From Ralstonia sp. A12 (GTDB taxonomy: Bacteria > Pseudomonadota > Gammaproteobacteria > Burkholderiales > Burkholderiaceae): 64,000 bases of DNA. The notes beneath the pieces are model-generated. The model saw only the letters and a program-made list of their open reading frames with translations, searched no databases and was not told the DNA's origin. The stretch covers positions 1 to 64,000 of the forward strand of contig NZ_JSZO01000002.1 in assembly GCF_000801955.1 (NCBI RefSeq). Reading direction: 5' to 3'. Positions 55,429 through 63,683 of the stretch are shown piece after piece. The number at the start of each line of letters is the position of its first letter. Positions within the stretch are counted from its first letter, which is position 1. Both the position numbers and the translations under genes were made by a program.

Positions 55429-56733
55429 ATGACCTGGCTCGCGCGCACCTTCAAGCTCGAGGAACACCAGACCGACGTCCGCACGGAAGTGCTGGCTGGT
55501 CTGACGACGTTTCTCACGATGGCGTACATCATCTTCGTCAACCCGAACATCCTGGCCGATGCGGGCATGCCGCACGACGCCGTGTTTGTTGCCACCTGTA
55601 TCGCTGCGGCGATCGGCACGATCATCATGGGGATGTATGCCAACTACCCGATTGCCATGGCGCCGGGGATGGGCCTGAATGCGTACTTTGCGTACGCCGT
55701 GGTCAAGGGCATGGGCTTTCCATGGCAGGCGGCGCTGGGCGCGGTGTTCATCTCCGGCTGTCTGTTCCTGCTGGTGAGCGTGTTCCGCATCCGCGAGATG
55801 ATCGTCAACGGGATTCCGCATTCGATCCGCGTGGCGATCACGGCGGGCATCGGGCTGTTCCTGGGGATCGTGTCGCTGCGCGGCGCGGGGCTGATCGTCG
55901 GCAACCCGGCGACGCTGGTGACGCTGGGCGATGTGCATCAGCCCTCGGTCATTCTGGCGGTGATCGGCTTCTTCCTGATCGTGGCGCTGGACCACCTGCG
56001 CGTGAAGGGCGCGATCCTGATCGGCATTCTGGCCGTGACGGCGGCGAGCTTCTTCTTTGCCGGCAACACCTTCCACGGCGTGGTGTCGATGCCGCCCTCG
56101 CTGGCGCCGACGCTTCTGCAGCTCGACATCATGGGCGCGCTGTCGGTGGGCATTCTGAACGTGGTGCTGGTGTTCTTCCTGGTGGAGCTGTTTGACGCGA
56201 CCGGCACGCTGATGGGCGTGGCCAACCGCGCGGGCCTACTCAAGCAAGGCAAGATGGACCGCCTGAACAAGGCGCTGCTGGCCGACAGCACGGCCATCAT
56301 GGCGGGCTCGCTGCTGGGCACGTCGTCCACGACGGCGTATATCGAAAGCGCTTCGGGCGTGCAGGCCGGCGGCCGCACGGGCCTGACCGCGCTGACAGTG
56401 GCTGTGCTCTTCCTGCTATGCCTGTTCTTCTCGCCGCTGGCTGGCGTGGTGCCCGCCTATGCGACTGCGCCCGCACTGCTGTACGTGTCTTGCCTGATGC
56501 TGCGCGAGTTGGTGGATCTGAACTGGGAAGACACCACCGAAGCCGTGCCAGCCGTGCTGACCGCGCTGATGATGCCGTTCACGTACTCGATCGCCAACGG
56601 CGTCGCCTTTGGCTTCATCACGTACTCCGGCCTGAAGCTGTTCACGGGTCGCATGCGCGAGGTGCCGATCATCGTATGGATCATCTCGGCGGTGTTCCTG
56701 TTCCGCTTCTTCTATCTTTCGGGCGGGCACTGA
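55429..56733 (+). CDS. NCS2-family purine permease (AzgA-like)
   Basis: 434 residues with about 12-14 membrane segments. AzgA/GhxP-type features: EVLAGLTTFLTMAYIIFVNP, GMGLNAYFAYAVV, and GTSSTTAYIESASGVQAGGR. Imports guanine, hypoxanthine or adenine with protons by family inference. AGAGGAGA upstream of the ATG at 55429. It begins right after the origin and is followed by a terminator and four repeat copies. Confidence 0.92.
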   Translation: MTWLARTFKLEEHQTDVRTEVLAGLTTFLTMAYIIFVNPNILADAGMPHDAVFVATCIAAAIGTIIMGMYANYPIAMAPGMGLNAYFAYAVVKGMGFPWQAALGAVFISGCLFLLVSVFRIREMIVNGIPHSIRVAITAGIGLFLGIVSLRGAGLIVGNPATLVTLGDVHQPSVILAVIGFFLIVALDHLRVKGAILIGILAVTAASFFFAGNTFHGVVSMPPSLAPTLLQLDIMGALSVGILNVVLVFFLVELFDATGTLMGVANRAGLLKQGKMDRLNKALLADSTAIMAGSLLGTSSTTAYIESASGVQAGGRTGLTALTVAVLFLLCLFFSPLAGVVPAYATAPALLYVSCLMLRELVDLNWEDTTEAVPAVLTALMMPFTYSIANGVAFGFITYSGLKLFTGRMREVPIIVWIISAVFLFRFFYLSGGH

Positions 56734-56761
56734 ACACCCAGTATCGCTGACCGGCAATCAA

Positions 56762-56789
56762 AAAACGCGGACCTTCGAGTCCGCGTTTT
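56762..56789. terminator. terminator after the purine permease gene
   Basis: AAAACGCGGAC / GTCCGCGTTTT arms, loop CTTCGA, T-run on the right and A-run on the left; functional in both directions. Confidence 0.92.
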
Positions 56790-56809
56790 CTATGCCCGCG
56801 TGCCAAAAG

Positions 56810-57003
56810 CGTACCCATTTCTGCGTGCGATTTTGAGCATGAGCGTACCCGTTTCTGCGGGCTCTTGTGGACGATCGTGCGGCCGAGCGTACCCATTTCT
56901 GCGGACGATGTGAGCGACAACTGTTGCGAGAATCGCGCCGACAATCGGTTTCAACGATCCGGCCGAACACGGCAAACGCCTGTCATGCGTACCCGTTTCT
57001 GCG
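56810..57003 (-). repeat. downstream iteron cluster, four copies
   Basis: Copies at 56810-56825, 56844-56859, 56888-56903 and 56988-57003, all CGTACCCRTTTCTGCG on the plus strand. The first steps are 34 and 44, the same spacing as the right arm of the origin. In the gap between the purine permease and the recombinase-like gene. Rightmost copies in the window. Confidence 0.9.
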
Positions 57004-57020
57004 TGATATGTGGAGGAATG

Positions 57021-58295
57021 TCAGGCCGACGGGGCGGCCAGTTTGCGTGCCGCTTCGGCAATGCTGGCGGCCAGATTGGCTTCGCGTGCGCGCGCGGCGG
57101 CAGTCGGCAACGCTGCCAGGCCGAGTGCGTGGGCTACGTCGGCGGCAGCCTCTCCGGCGGCAAGCCGCTCGCGCAGGTGCGCGCCACGTACGCCGCGTAG
57201 CGACGCATTCGCCAGGCGTGCCGCCGCATCGATCTGGCCGGCGGCGCGCGCGTAGTCTGCGGCTTCGTCCAGCATGGCTTTGACGATCTGCAGCAGTTGC
57301 GAGCGCGAGGCGATGCCCTTGCGTTCGCCAAAATCGCGGCGCAGGGCGGGGGAATCGATGATGCTGCCGTCAGCGCGCCGCGGCGAGCGCTTGCGAATCG
57401 ACAGCAGCAGTGGCGTGGGTTCGTCGGGCAACGGCAGCGGCGAGAGACCGAATGCCGCACGATACTCGCGCAACGTGACCATCAACGCATCGCATGGCAA
57501 CCAGCGCTGCGCGCGTCCGCTGCCGACCGTCAACAGCCAGACCGACGCCGGCAGCGCGCCATCGGATGCCGCCTGCGCAGCGGGTACGGCGTGCAAGGTG
57601 ACATCACCCATACGCGCGCTCACGAGTTCCGATACGCGCAGGCCAGCGTGCGCTAGCAACTCGGCGAGGAAGCGATCGCGTGCCTGGCGCAGGCGCGCTT
57701 CACGACCCAACGCCACGCGTGCGCGCACGGCATCTACCAGCAGTGCCATGTCGGCGGCGCTCAGCGAGGCATCGGATTCGGCAGCCATCGCTGGCGGTGA
57801 TGAGAGTGCGGACGATGCGGTGCTCGGCGCCGGTACGGTGATGACGATTGCGTCGTCGTCGAGAAACGGGTTCGTGCGCAGATAGCCGGTGCGCTGCAGC
57901 CAGCCGCACAGGTTGGCGGCGATCACGCTGCTCTGGCGCGTGGAGCGCGCCGAGAGCGGGCCGCGCAGCGGTGTCCAGTCGACGGCGTCACGTTCGATGC
58001 CGCGCGCGCTGATTGCCCACGTGGGTGGTTCCTGCAAAAAGCGCAGATACGCGACGGCGTCGTCACGCAACCAGCTGGCGATTGGCTTGCCGAACGTGCG
58101 CGCATACCAGCACACGCGTTCTGCTTCCACTCGGTATTGCGACAGCGTGGACGCACCCACCGCGCGCGCGCCCGTTGCGCGTGCGTCGAGCCATGCCTGC
58201 ACACGTTCGCGATCTTGCACGAGCGCTTGCAGATCCGCCTGCGAGGCGGCGTTATCGGGAAGGGGCGCGGCGTCTGCCGGGCGCGGTTCGGACAT
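57021..58295 (-). CDS. tyrosine-recombinase-fold protein lacking key catalytic residues
   Basis: 424 residues. A core-binding N-terminal domain (about 25-145) and a recombinase-like C-terminal domain. Box I Arg220 is present (AHAGLRVSELVSARMGD). The later positions are altered: the catalytic Lys of the GKG hairpin reads GSG (Ser259), the HxxR His position reads Ala364 with Arg367 kept, the LGH His reads Leu393, and no Tyr follows to the C-terminus. ATG at 58295. Strand exchange seems impossible unless supplied by a partner; a DNA-architectural role near the origin is plausible. Confidence 0.8.
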   Translation of the reverse strand: MSEPRPADAAPLPDNAASQADLQALVQDRERVQAWLDARATGARAVGASTLSQYRVEAERVCWYARTFGKPIASWLRDDAVAYLRFLQEPPTWAISARGIERDAVDWTPLRGPLSARSTRQSSVIAANLCGWLQRTGYLRTNPFLDDDAIVITVPAPSTASSALSSPPAMAAESDASLSAADMALLVDAVRARVALGREARLRQARDRFLAELLAHAGLRVSELVSARMGDVTLHAVPAAQAASDGALPASVWLLTVGSGRAQRWLPCDALMVTLREYRAAFGLSPLPLPDEPTPLLLSIRKRSPRRADGSIIDSPALRRDFGERKGIASRSQLLQIVKAMLDEAADYARAAGQIDAAARLANASLRGVRGAHLRERLAAGEAAADVAHALGLAALPTAAARAREANLAASIAEAARKLAAPSA

Positions 58296-58407
58296 GCTGG
58301 AACGCGTGGTGTACGAGGGCGGTTTGGATCGCGCAAGTATAGCGAGACGCGATTGCACACAGCGGCGCGTGCATCGCCGGAATGTGGATTGAACAGGCGT
58401 GAGCACG

Positions 58408-58436
58408 TTTCGTTCGTGCCTCCCTCGGGAACGAAA
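58408..58436. promoter_or_regulatory. inverted repeat between divergent recombinase-like and hybrid kinase genes
   Basis: TTTCGTTC / GAACGAAA, perfect 8-bp arms with 13-base spacer, about 65 bases before the kinase ATG. Operator or hairpin; regulator unknown. Confidence 0.4.
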
Positions 58437-58499
58437 TCTGCTACGTGAGGGCATGGCGTTCATGCGCCGGCACATGCATGGCCGGCCCTGGGGGATGGG

Positions 58500-60884
58500 A
58501 TGAGCGAATCTGCAGTCAACCTGCCGGCAACGATGCACGACACACAGCCTGTACCGCCTGCGCCTGAGGGCAGCCGGCATCTCGACGTGTTCTGGGTTGA
58601 CGATCCACTGACAGGAACACGCCTGCACGTGAGCGCCGCCGCGCAAAGCTGGGGCGTACGGCCCGACATCTTGTGCGGTGCGCGCGAGCACTGGCTGGCG
58701 CATGTTCACCCGGGGGATCATGCGGCGCTGCGCGCGGCCTGGAGTGGCCTGGCGCGTGGGCAGGGTTTTACGCTCGAGTACCGCTGGATTGGTGCGGATC
58801 ATGTCGAGCACCGTGTTCGCGAGCGCGGCGACCTGATGCCGCGTACCCAAGGCGCACCGCCCCATGCCGTGGGCCTGCTCGAAGACGTGACGCAGCGCCA
58901 GCAGGCACTGGCCGCGCTCACTGAATCCGAATTCCAGTTGCAATGGCTGACCGAGAGCGTGCCGTTTCCGCTGGTGCAGATCGACATCGCGCACTGCGTG
59001 CGCTTTGCCAACCATGCGTATGCGCAACGCTTCGGGTTGCAGGTGGACGACGTGCTGGGGCGCCATCTGCGCGAGCTGATGGGGGACAGGGCCTACGCGC
59101 GCGTGCAGGCCCAACTGGCTGAGGGTTTTGCCGGCCGCCGTGTCGATTTCGAGATGGAGCTGGAGTACCCGCGCGATATCGGCCGCCGCTTTGTGCACGC
59201 CGCCTACACGCCGCAGCACGGACCGGACGGCAGCGTGCAGGCACTGGTGTGTGTGGTGGAGGACATTACCGAGCGCAAGGAAGTCGAGCGTGAACGCTTT
59301 CGCCATCAGCGCGAGTTCGTCACGCTGGTCGAGAACTCGCCGGACGTGATTGCGCGGCTTGATCGTGAGTTGCGCTGCGTCTATGTGAACCGCGCCGTGA
59401 CCGAAGCCTTTGGCGTGACGCCAGCCGACATGACCGGTCAGACGTTGGCCGAGTCGCCGTTGCCGGCCAGCGTGGCGAAGCCGCTGGACGAGGCAACACG
59501 CCTGGCATTCGAGACCGGCACCGAGCAGACCTTGACGCTGCATCTGGAAGCCAACGCGGAGCGCGCGTGCATCACGCACTACAACGCACGCGTGATTCCC
59601 GAAGCCGACCGCTTGGGCGAGATGGAGGCAGCACTGCTGATCGTCTATGACGTGACCGAGCGCACCGAGGCCGAGCGCGAGCGCAATGCGCTGCTGCTGC
59701 GTGAGCAAGCCGCGCGTGCCCAGGCAGAAGCCGCCGCGCTGGCGCGCGATCAGTTCCTGGCGGTGGTGTCGCACGAGTTGCGCTCGCCGCTCAACGGCAT
59801 ACAGAACTGGGCCTACGTGCTTGAGAACCAGATCTCGGGTGGCGCGCCGTTGATGCAACGGGCGCTGGCCGGTATCAAGGCCGGTGTGGAGCAGCAGGTA
59901 CGGTTGATCGAAGACCTGCTCGACGCCACGCGGGTGATGAGCGGCAAGCTGCGCCTGACGCGTGAACCCTTTACGTTGCGCCACGCGCTGGAGAGTGCGC
60001 TCAACAGCGTGCGCACATTGGCCGCCGATCGCCACATCACGCTGCACACCTCCTCTGCGCTGCAGGCGCACGAGATCGATGGTGATGCCGATCGCATCCA
60101 GCAGATCGTCTGGAACCTGCTGACCAATGCCATCAAGTTCACCCCGGAAGGTGGTGACGTCTGGCTATCGACAGACCTGGTGGGCGAAGTGGCTCGCATC
60201 GTGGTGCGCGACAACGGCCGTGGCATCGCGCCGGCCTTCGTGCCGTATCTGTTTGACCCGTTTCGCCAGGCAGATGACTCGCACACGCGGCACACCGGCG
60301 GTCTGGGACTCGGGCTTGCGCTGGTCAAGCGTTTGACCGAACTGCATGGCGGCCGTCTGCATGCGCACAGTGATGGCGAACATCGGGGTGCGACGTTCAC
60401 CGTCTACCTGCCGTTGCACGCCGGCGCCGAGTTGACCGCGCCGCTGGCAGAAGACCCCGCACGCGATGGGCCACTGCCTTCGCTGACCGGTTTGCGCGTG
60501 CTGCTCATCGATGATCAACAAGACGCACGCGATGCGCTGGCGACGTTGCTGACGCAGGTTGGAGCGGACGTCGGCAGTGTCGGCTCCGGTCAGGAAGCCA
60601 TCCTGCAGCTCGATGCCTGGGGGCCATCGGCGCGCCCGCAGGTCATGGTGTGCGACATCGCGCTGCCCGATGAAGATGGTTATGTGATCCTGCAGAAGGT
60701 CCGCTGGTGGGAGCGCCAACGCTTGCCCGTCGGCACAGCACCGATCGAGGCCATCGCCCTGACCGCATTTGCGCAGCCGGATGATCGCGTGCGCGCACTG
60801 GCGAGCGGTTTCCATGAGCACCTGGTCAAGCCGGTATCGCCGCACGATCTGGTGCGTGCGCTGCGCGTGCTGGCGCGGTTGTAG
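58500..60884 (+). CDS. PAS-containing hybrid sensor histidine kinase
   Basis: A 794-residue soluble protein, with no membrane segment. Three PAS domains (about 30-140, 145-265, 275-400), HisKA with His in VVSHELRSPLNGIQN near residue 425, an ATPase domain with GRGIAPAFVPYLFDPF and GGLGLGLALVKRL, and a C-terminal receiver with Asp in VMVCDIALPDEDGY and Lys in HLVKPVSP. Phosphoryl groups presumably pass to the attached receiver; no output gene is adjacent. GGGGA before the ATG. Confidence 0.92.
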   Translation: MSESAVNLPATMHDTQPVPPAPEGSRHLDVFWVDDPLTGTRLHVSAAAQSWGVRPDILCGAREHWLAHVHPGDHAALRAAWSGLARGQGFTLEYRWIGADHVEHRVRERGDLMPRTQGAPPHAVGLLEDVTQRQQALAALTESEFQLQWLTESVPFPLVQIDIAHCVRFANHAYAQRFGLQVDDVLGRHLRELMGDRAYARVQAQLAEGFAGRRVDFEMELEYPRDIGRRFVHAAYTPQHGPDGSVQALVCVVEDITERKEVERERFRHQREFVTLVENSPDVIARLDRELRCVYVNRAVTEAFGVTPADMTGQTLAESPLPASVAKPLDEATRLAFETGTEQTLTLHLEANAERACITHYNARVIPEADRLGEMEAALLIVYDVTERTEAERERNALLLREQAARAQAEAAALARDQFLAVVSHELRSPLNGIQNWAYVLENQISGGAPLMQRALAGIKAGVEQQVRLIEDLLDATRVMSGKLRLTREPFTLRHALESALNSVRTLAADRHITLHTSSALQAHEIDGDADRIQQIVWNLLTNAIKFTPEGGDVWLSTDLVGEVARIVVRDNGRGIAPAFVPYLFDPFRQADDSHTRHTGGLGLGLALVKRLTELHGGRLHAHSDGEHRGATFTVYLPLHAGAELTAPLAEDPARDGPLPSLTGLRVLLIDDQQDARDALATLLTQVGADVGSVGSGQEAILQLDAWGPSARPQVMVCDIALPDEDGYVILQKVRWWERQRLPVGTAPIEAIALTAFAQPDDRVRALASGFHEHLVKPVSPHDLVRALRVLARL

Positions 60885-60965
60885 GCGGTGGACGCATTCG
60901 CTCCGCACAAGCGTCACACCGCAGTGCCAACAAACTGGCCGTAGAAGCTGAACGGCGTGGCTGTT

Positions 60966-61760
60966 CTAGTACGACGTCAGCGGGCGACCGGCGACGGCGG
61001 TTTCCGGCCCGCCCATCACCGTCTGCGCAAACACCTGCGCGAAGCCGTTCTTGGTGACCGGCGTGCGTGTTTCCAGGCAGGCGGCCAGCAGGTCCTGCCA
61101 GTGGCGGATGACATCTTGATGAGCCGCATCCGCCGGATGCAGGGCCAGGCGCAGCAGCGGCGTGTTGGCATGCCGCTGCGCCAGCCAGCGCAGGTAGTAG
61201 CGCGACATCAGCCGGCGCGTGTTGGACTGCACGCTGTAGGTCAGGCAGGGCGCCTTCAGCGCGCGCGTTGGGTGCAACAGGTAGAAGCGCCGCAGCGTGG
61301 TCGTGTAGCGTAGCGGGAGCCCATCCAGCGCCTGCCACGTCGCCGCGTTCATCAGCCATGCCGGTGCGACAAAGCCGTGCAGCGGCCAGCCGTTCGCGGC
61401 AAACCACGCCGCGCCGGCTTCAATGCGCGCACGCGCAGCCGACAGCGGAATGGCCGAGAACTCGCCTTCGCCCGCTGTGTAGCGGGTGCGGATCAACTGG
61501 TCGACAAAACCGCCGGGGGGCTGGTCGTCCAAGTGTGCGTAGCCGTGCAGTACCAACTCATCACCCGCGCCCAGGCGTTCGGTCATCACACGGCAGAAGC
61601 GCTCGCTGTTGCGCGCGGTTGGGCCGCGGTGGCAGTTGGGAATGACCAGCAGCGATTTCGGTACCGGGCACACCTCATCCAACGCAGAAAGCAGGGCCAT
61701 GCATGCCGGCCAGGTAGCGGGCGTGACATCGTGCATGGCAATGACCAGGTAGCGCGACAT
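60966..61760 (-). CDS. DUF2334 polysaccharide-deacetylase-like protein
   Basis: 264 residues. NodB-like barrel features: MSRYLVIAMHDVTPATW at the start (metal-type Asp in HDV), LVLHGYAHLDD, and GFVAPAWLMN. DUF2334 members are deacetylase-like hydrolases of unknown substrate. No signal peptide, so cytoplasmic. Lies just downstream of rpoN on the same strand. Confidence 0.82.
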   Translation of the reverse strand: MSRYLVIAMHDVTPATWPACMALLSALDEVCPVPKSLLVIPNCHRGPTARNSERFCRVMTERLGAGDELVLHGYAHLDDQPPGGFVDQLIRTRYTAGEGEFSAIPLSAARARIEAGAAWFAANGWPLHGFVAPAWLMNAATWQALDGLPLRYTTTLRRFYLLHPTRALKAPCLTYSVQSNTRRLMSRYYLRWLAQRHANTPLLRLALHPADAAHQDVIRHWQDLLAACLETRTPVTKNGFAQVFAQTVMGGPETAVAGRPLTSY

Positions 61761-61838
61761 GATGGATGGGCTCGTCTATCGGGTACGTGTGGTGGTTCGG
61801 CGGCTTGCGCACAGGCGTCTTGTGGGTGGACAGCGTGA

Positions 61839-63362
61839 TCAGACCTGGCGCCGCAGCTCGGCCGGTGCAATGCGCATCAGCCCGCGGTACTTGGCGACCG
61901 TGCGGCGCGCGACGATCACGCCCTGCTCGGCCAGCATCTTGGCGAGCGATACATCGGAGAGCGGCGCATCGGCGTCTTCGGCTTCGATCATCTCCTTGAG
62001 CAGCGCCCGCACCGAGGCGGCCGAGCATGCGCCGCCCGTGTCGGTGGCGAGCTGGCGCGAGAAGAAGTGCTTGAACTCGAAGATGCCGCGCGGCGTGGCC
62101 ATGTACTTGTTGCCGGTGGCGCGCGAGATGGTCGACTCATGCAGGCCCAACTCTTCAGCCACATCGCGCAGCACCAGCGGCTTCATGGCCACTTCGCCAT
62201 ATTCCAGAAAGTGCTTCTGGTGCGCGACGATGGCCTCCGCCACGCGCTGGATGGTGGCAAAACGCTGCTGCGCATTGCGGATCAGCCAGCGTGCTTCCTG
62301 CAACTGATGCGCCAGCGGCGTGCGATGGTGGCCGCGCGTCTGTGCAAAGAGTTCGGCATAGACCTTGTTGACGCGCGCGCACGGTGCAACGGCCGGGTTG
62401 GTGACGGCAATCCACTTGCCCTTGATCTTGGTGACGAACACATCGGGCACAACGTAGCCTGCGTGCGCCTGCGAGAAGCGCTGCCCCGGGCGCGGATCCA
62501 ACGCGCGGATCAAGGCGCAGGCGTCGCGCAGTTCGTCTTCGGTGCAGGCGAGTGTGCGACGCATCAGCACGAACTCGCGCTTGGCCAGACGCGACAGGTG
62601 GCTGCGCACGATGTCCTGCGCGATCTCCTGAATGCGTTCTTCGGCTTCGGTCTCTGCCGGGCGTGCTTCGATCTGCAGACGCAGGCATTCGGACAGATCA
62701 CGCGCTGCCACGCCCGGCGGGTCCATGCTCTGCACCAGCGCCAGCGCAATCTGCATTTCCTTCTCGGTGGGCACGGGTTCCACGGGGGCCAGCGGGATCA
62801 GCTCAGAGAGCAACTGGCGCAGGTAGCCATCGTCGTCCAGCGCTTCAACCACGGTCTGCGCCAGCACACGGTCGCGCTCTGACAAGCGATAGCTGAGCAG
62901 CTCTTCGTGCAGGTGTTCGCGCAAGCTTGGGGTGGCGTGCACCCATTCGCCGATGTCGCTGTCTTCACCATCGCCGTGGCGGTTGCCGTTGTGGCTGTAG
63001 TAGGTGCTGAAGTCCGCAGGAAACTCTTCCGATGCGGCGATGGCCGGATCGGTTTCGATGGCGCTGGTGGTGGTCTCCGGCGGCACTTCTTCTGCGCGCG
63101 TGGTGTCAGCGGCAGCGTCGTTCGGCTCAGCAGAGGCGGACACCTCACCCGTGCGGGCCATGCCGTCGGCCTGAGGCTGCATGTCGGGCTGCGTGCCGGC
63201 CTCTTGTTCGACCTCTTCCAGGAACGGGTTGCTGGCGAGCGCTTCTTGCATTTCCTGCGCAAATTCGTTGGCGGACAACTGCAACAGCTTCACGGACTGC
63301 TGCAGCCGCGGCGTCAGCGCGAGATGCTGCTTCGCACGCATTTCGAGAGCGGCCTTGACCAT
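61839..63362 (-). CDS. rpoN: RNA polymerase sigma-54 factor
   Basis: 507 residues. N-terminal activator-interacting region LTPRLQQSVKLLQLSANEF, acidic region II (about 55-130), core-binding domain, HTH region LGLHESTISRATGNKYMATPRG, and the RpoN box ARRTVAKYR near the end. GGAGG before the ATG. Ralstonia solanacearum has a second rpoN on its megaplasmid, so a second-replicon copy fits this genus; regulon here is unknown, but the DctD-type activator in this window needs sigma-54. Confidence 0.96.
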   Translation of the reverse strand: MVKAALEMRAKQHLALTPRLQQSVKLLQLSANEFAQEMQEALASNPFLEEVEQEAGTQPDMQPQADGMARTGEVSASAEPNDAAADTTRAEEVPPETTTSAIETDPAIAASEEFPADFSTYYSHNGNRHGDGEDSDIGEWVHATPSLREHLHEELLSYRLSERDRVLAQTVVEALDDDGYLRQLLSELIPLAPVEPVPTEKEMQIALALVQSMDPPGVAARDLSECLRLQIEARPAETEAEERIQEIAQDIVRSHLSRLAKREFVLMRRTLACTEDELRDACALIRALDPRPGQRFSQAHAGYVVPDVFVTKIKGKWIAVTNPAVAPCARVNKVYAELFAQTRGHHRTPLAHQLQEARWLIRNAQQRFATIQRVAEAIVAHQKHFLEYGEVAMKPLVLRDVAEELGLHESTISRATGNKYMATPRGIFEFKHFFSRQLATDTGGACSAASVRALLKEMIEAEDADAPLSDVSLAKMLAEQGVIVARRTVAKYRGLMRIAPAELRRQV

Positions 63363-63683
63363 TCGCCTTGCCTCCTTGGGTGAGTGGGCGCCGGTCTTGC
63401 AACCGGCATGACTCCCCCATCAATGCAAAGCGTGTGCCATGCCAGAAAACCTAGGTGCGGCAAGGCTTTGCAGGTGGCTGGCACGCCGTTTCTACATGGT
63501 CATGTCGTTTTTATATGCGCATTGTTGCCGGCACATGACAGCGCGGCGGCCGCACATGGGGCCCATCGCATGATCACAACAGGTGGCATGGCAGGTACAT
63601 AGGTTGCTGCCACGGCCAGGGAGCCGGCTGTCAGTCGAACGCCGGCTTCGCGTTCCATCACCGTCACACGTAAGGAGAAACTG
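63363..63683. other. divergent promoter region between rpoN and the secreted protein gene
   Basis: No gene. Contains the dyad GCCGGT-N6-ACCGGC (63390-63407) close to rpoN and a perfect sigma-54 -24 element TGGCACG (63479-63485) whose -12 part (TTCTA) is poor. Confidence 0.45.

Noticed and set aside
57859-57874. Repeat copy inside the recombinase-like gene (GAGAAACGGGTTCG)
   Set aside because: The first three bases of the core are wrong; kept out of the list as a chance or decayed match.
58296-60071. N-terminal extension making a 1016-residue recombinase-like protein
   Set aside because: The extra 590 residues run antisense to the hybrid kinase and lack any domain; the ATG at 58295 gives a normal-sized protein.
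63479-63494. Sigma-54 promoter for the secreted protein
   Set aside because: The -24 element TGGCACG is perfect but the -12 element lacks GC and the site is 200 bases from the gene; noted only in the region description.
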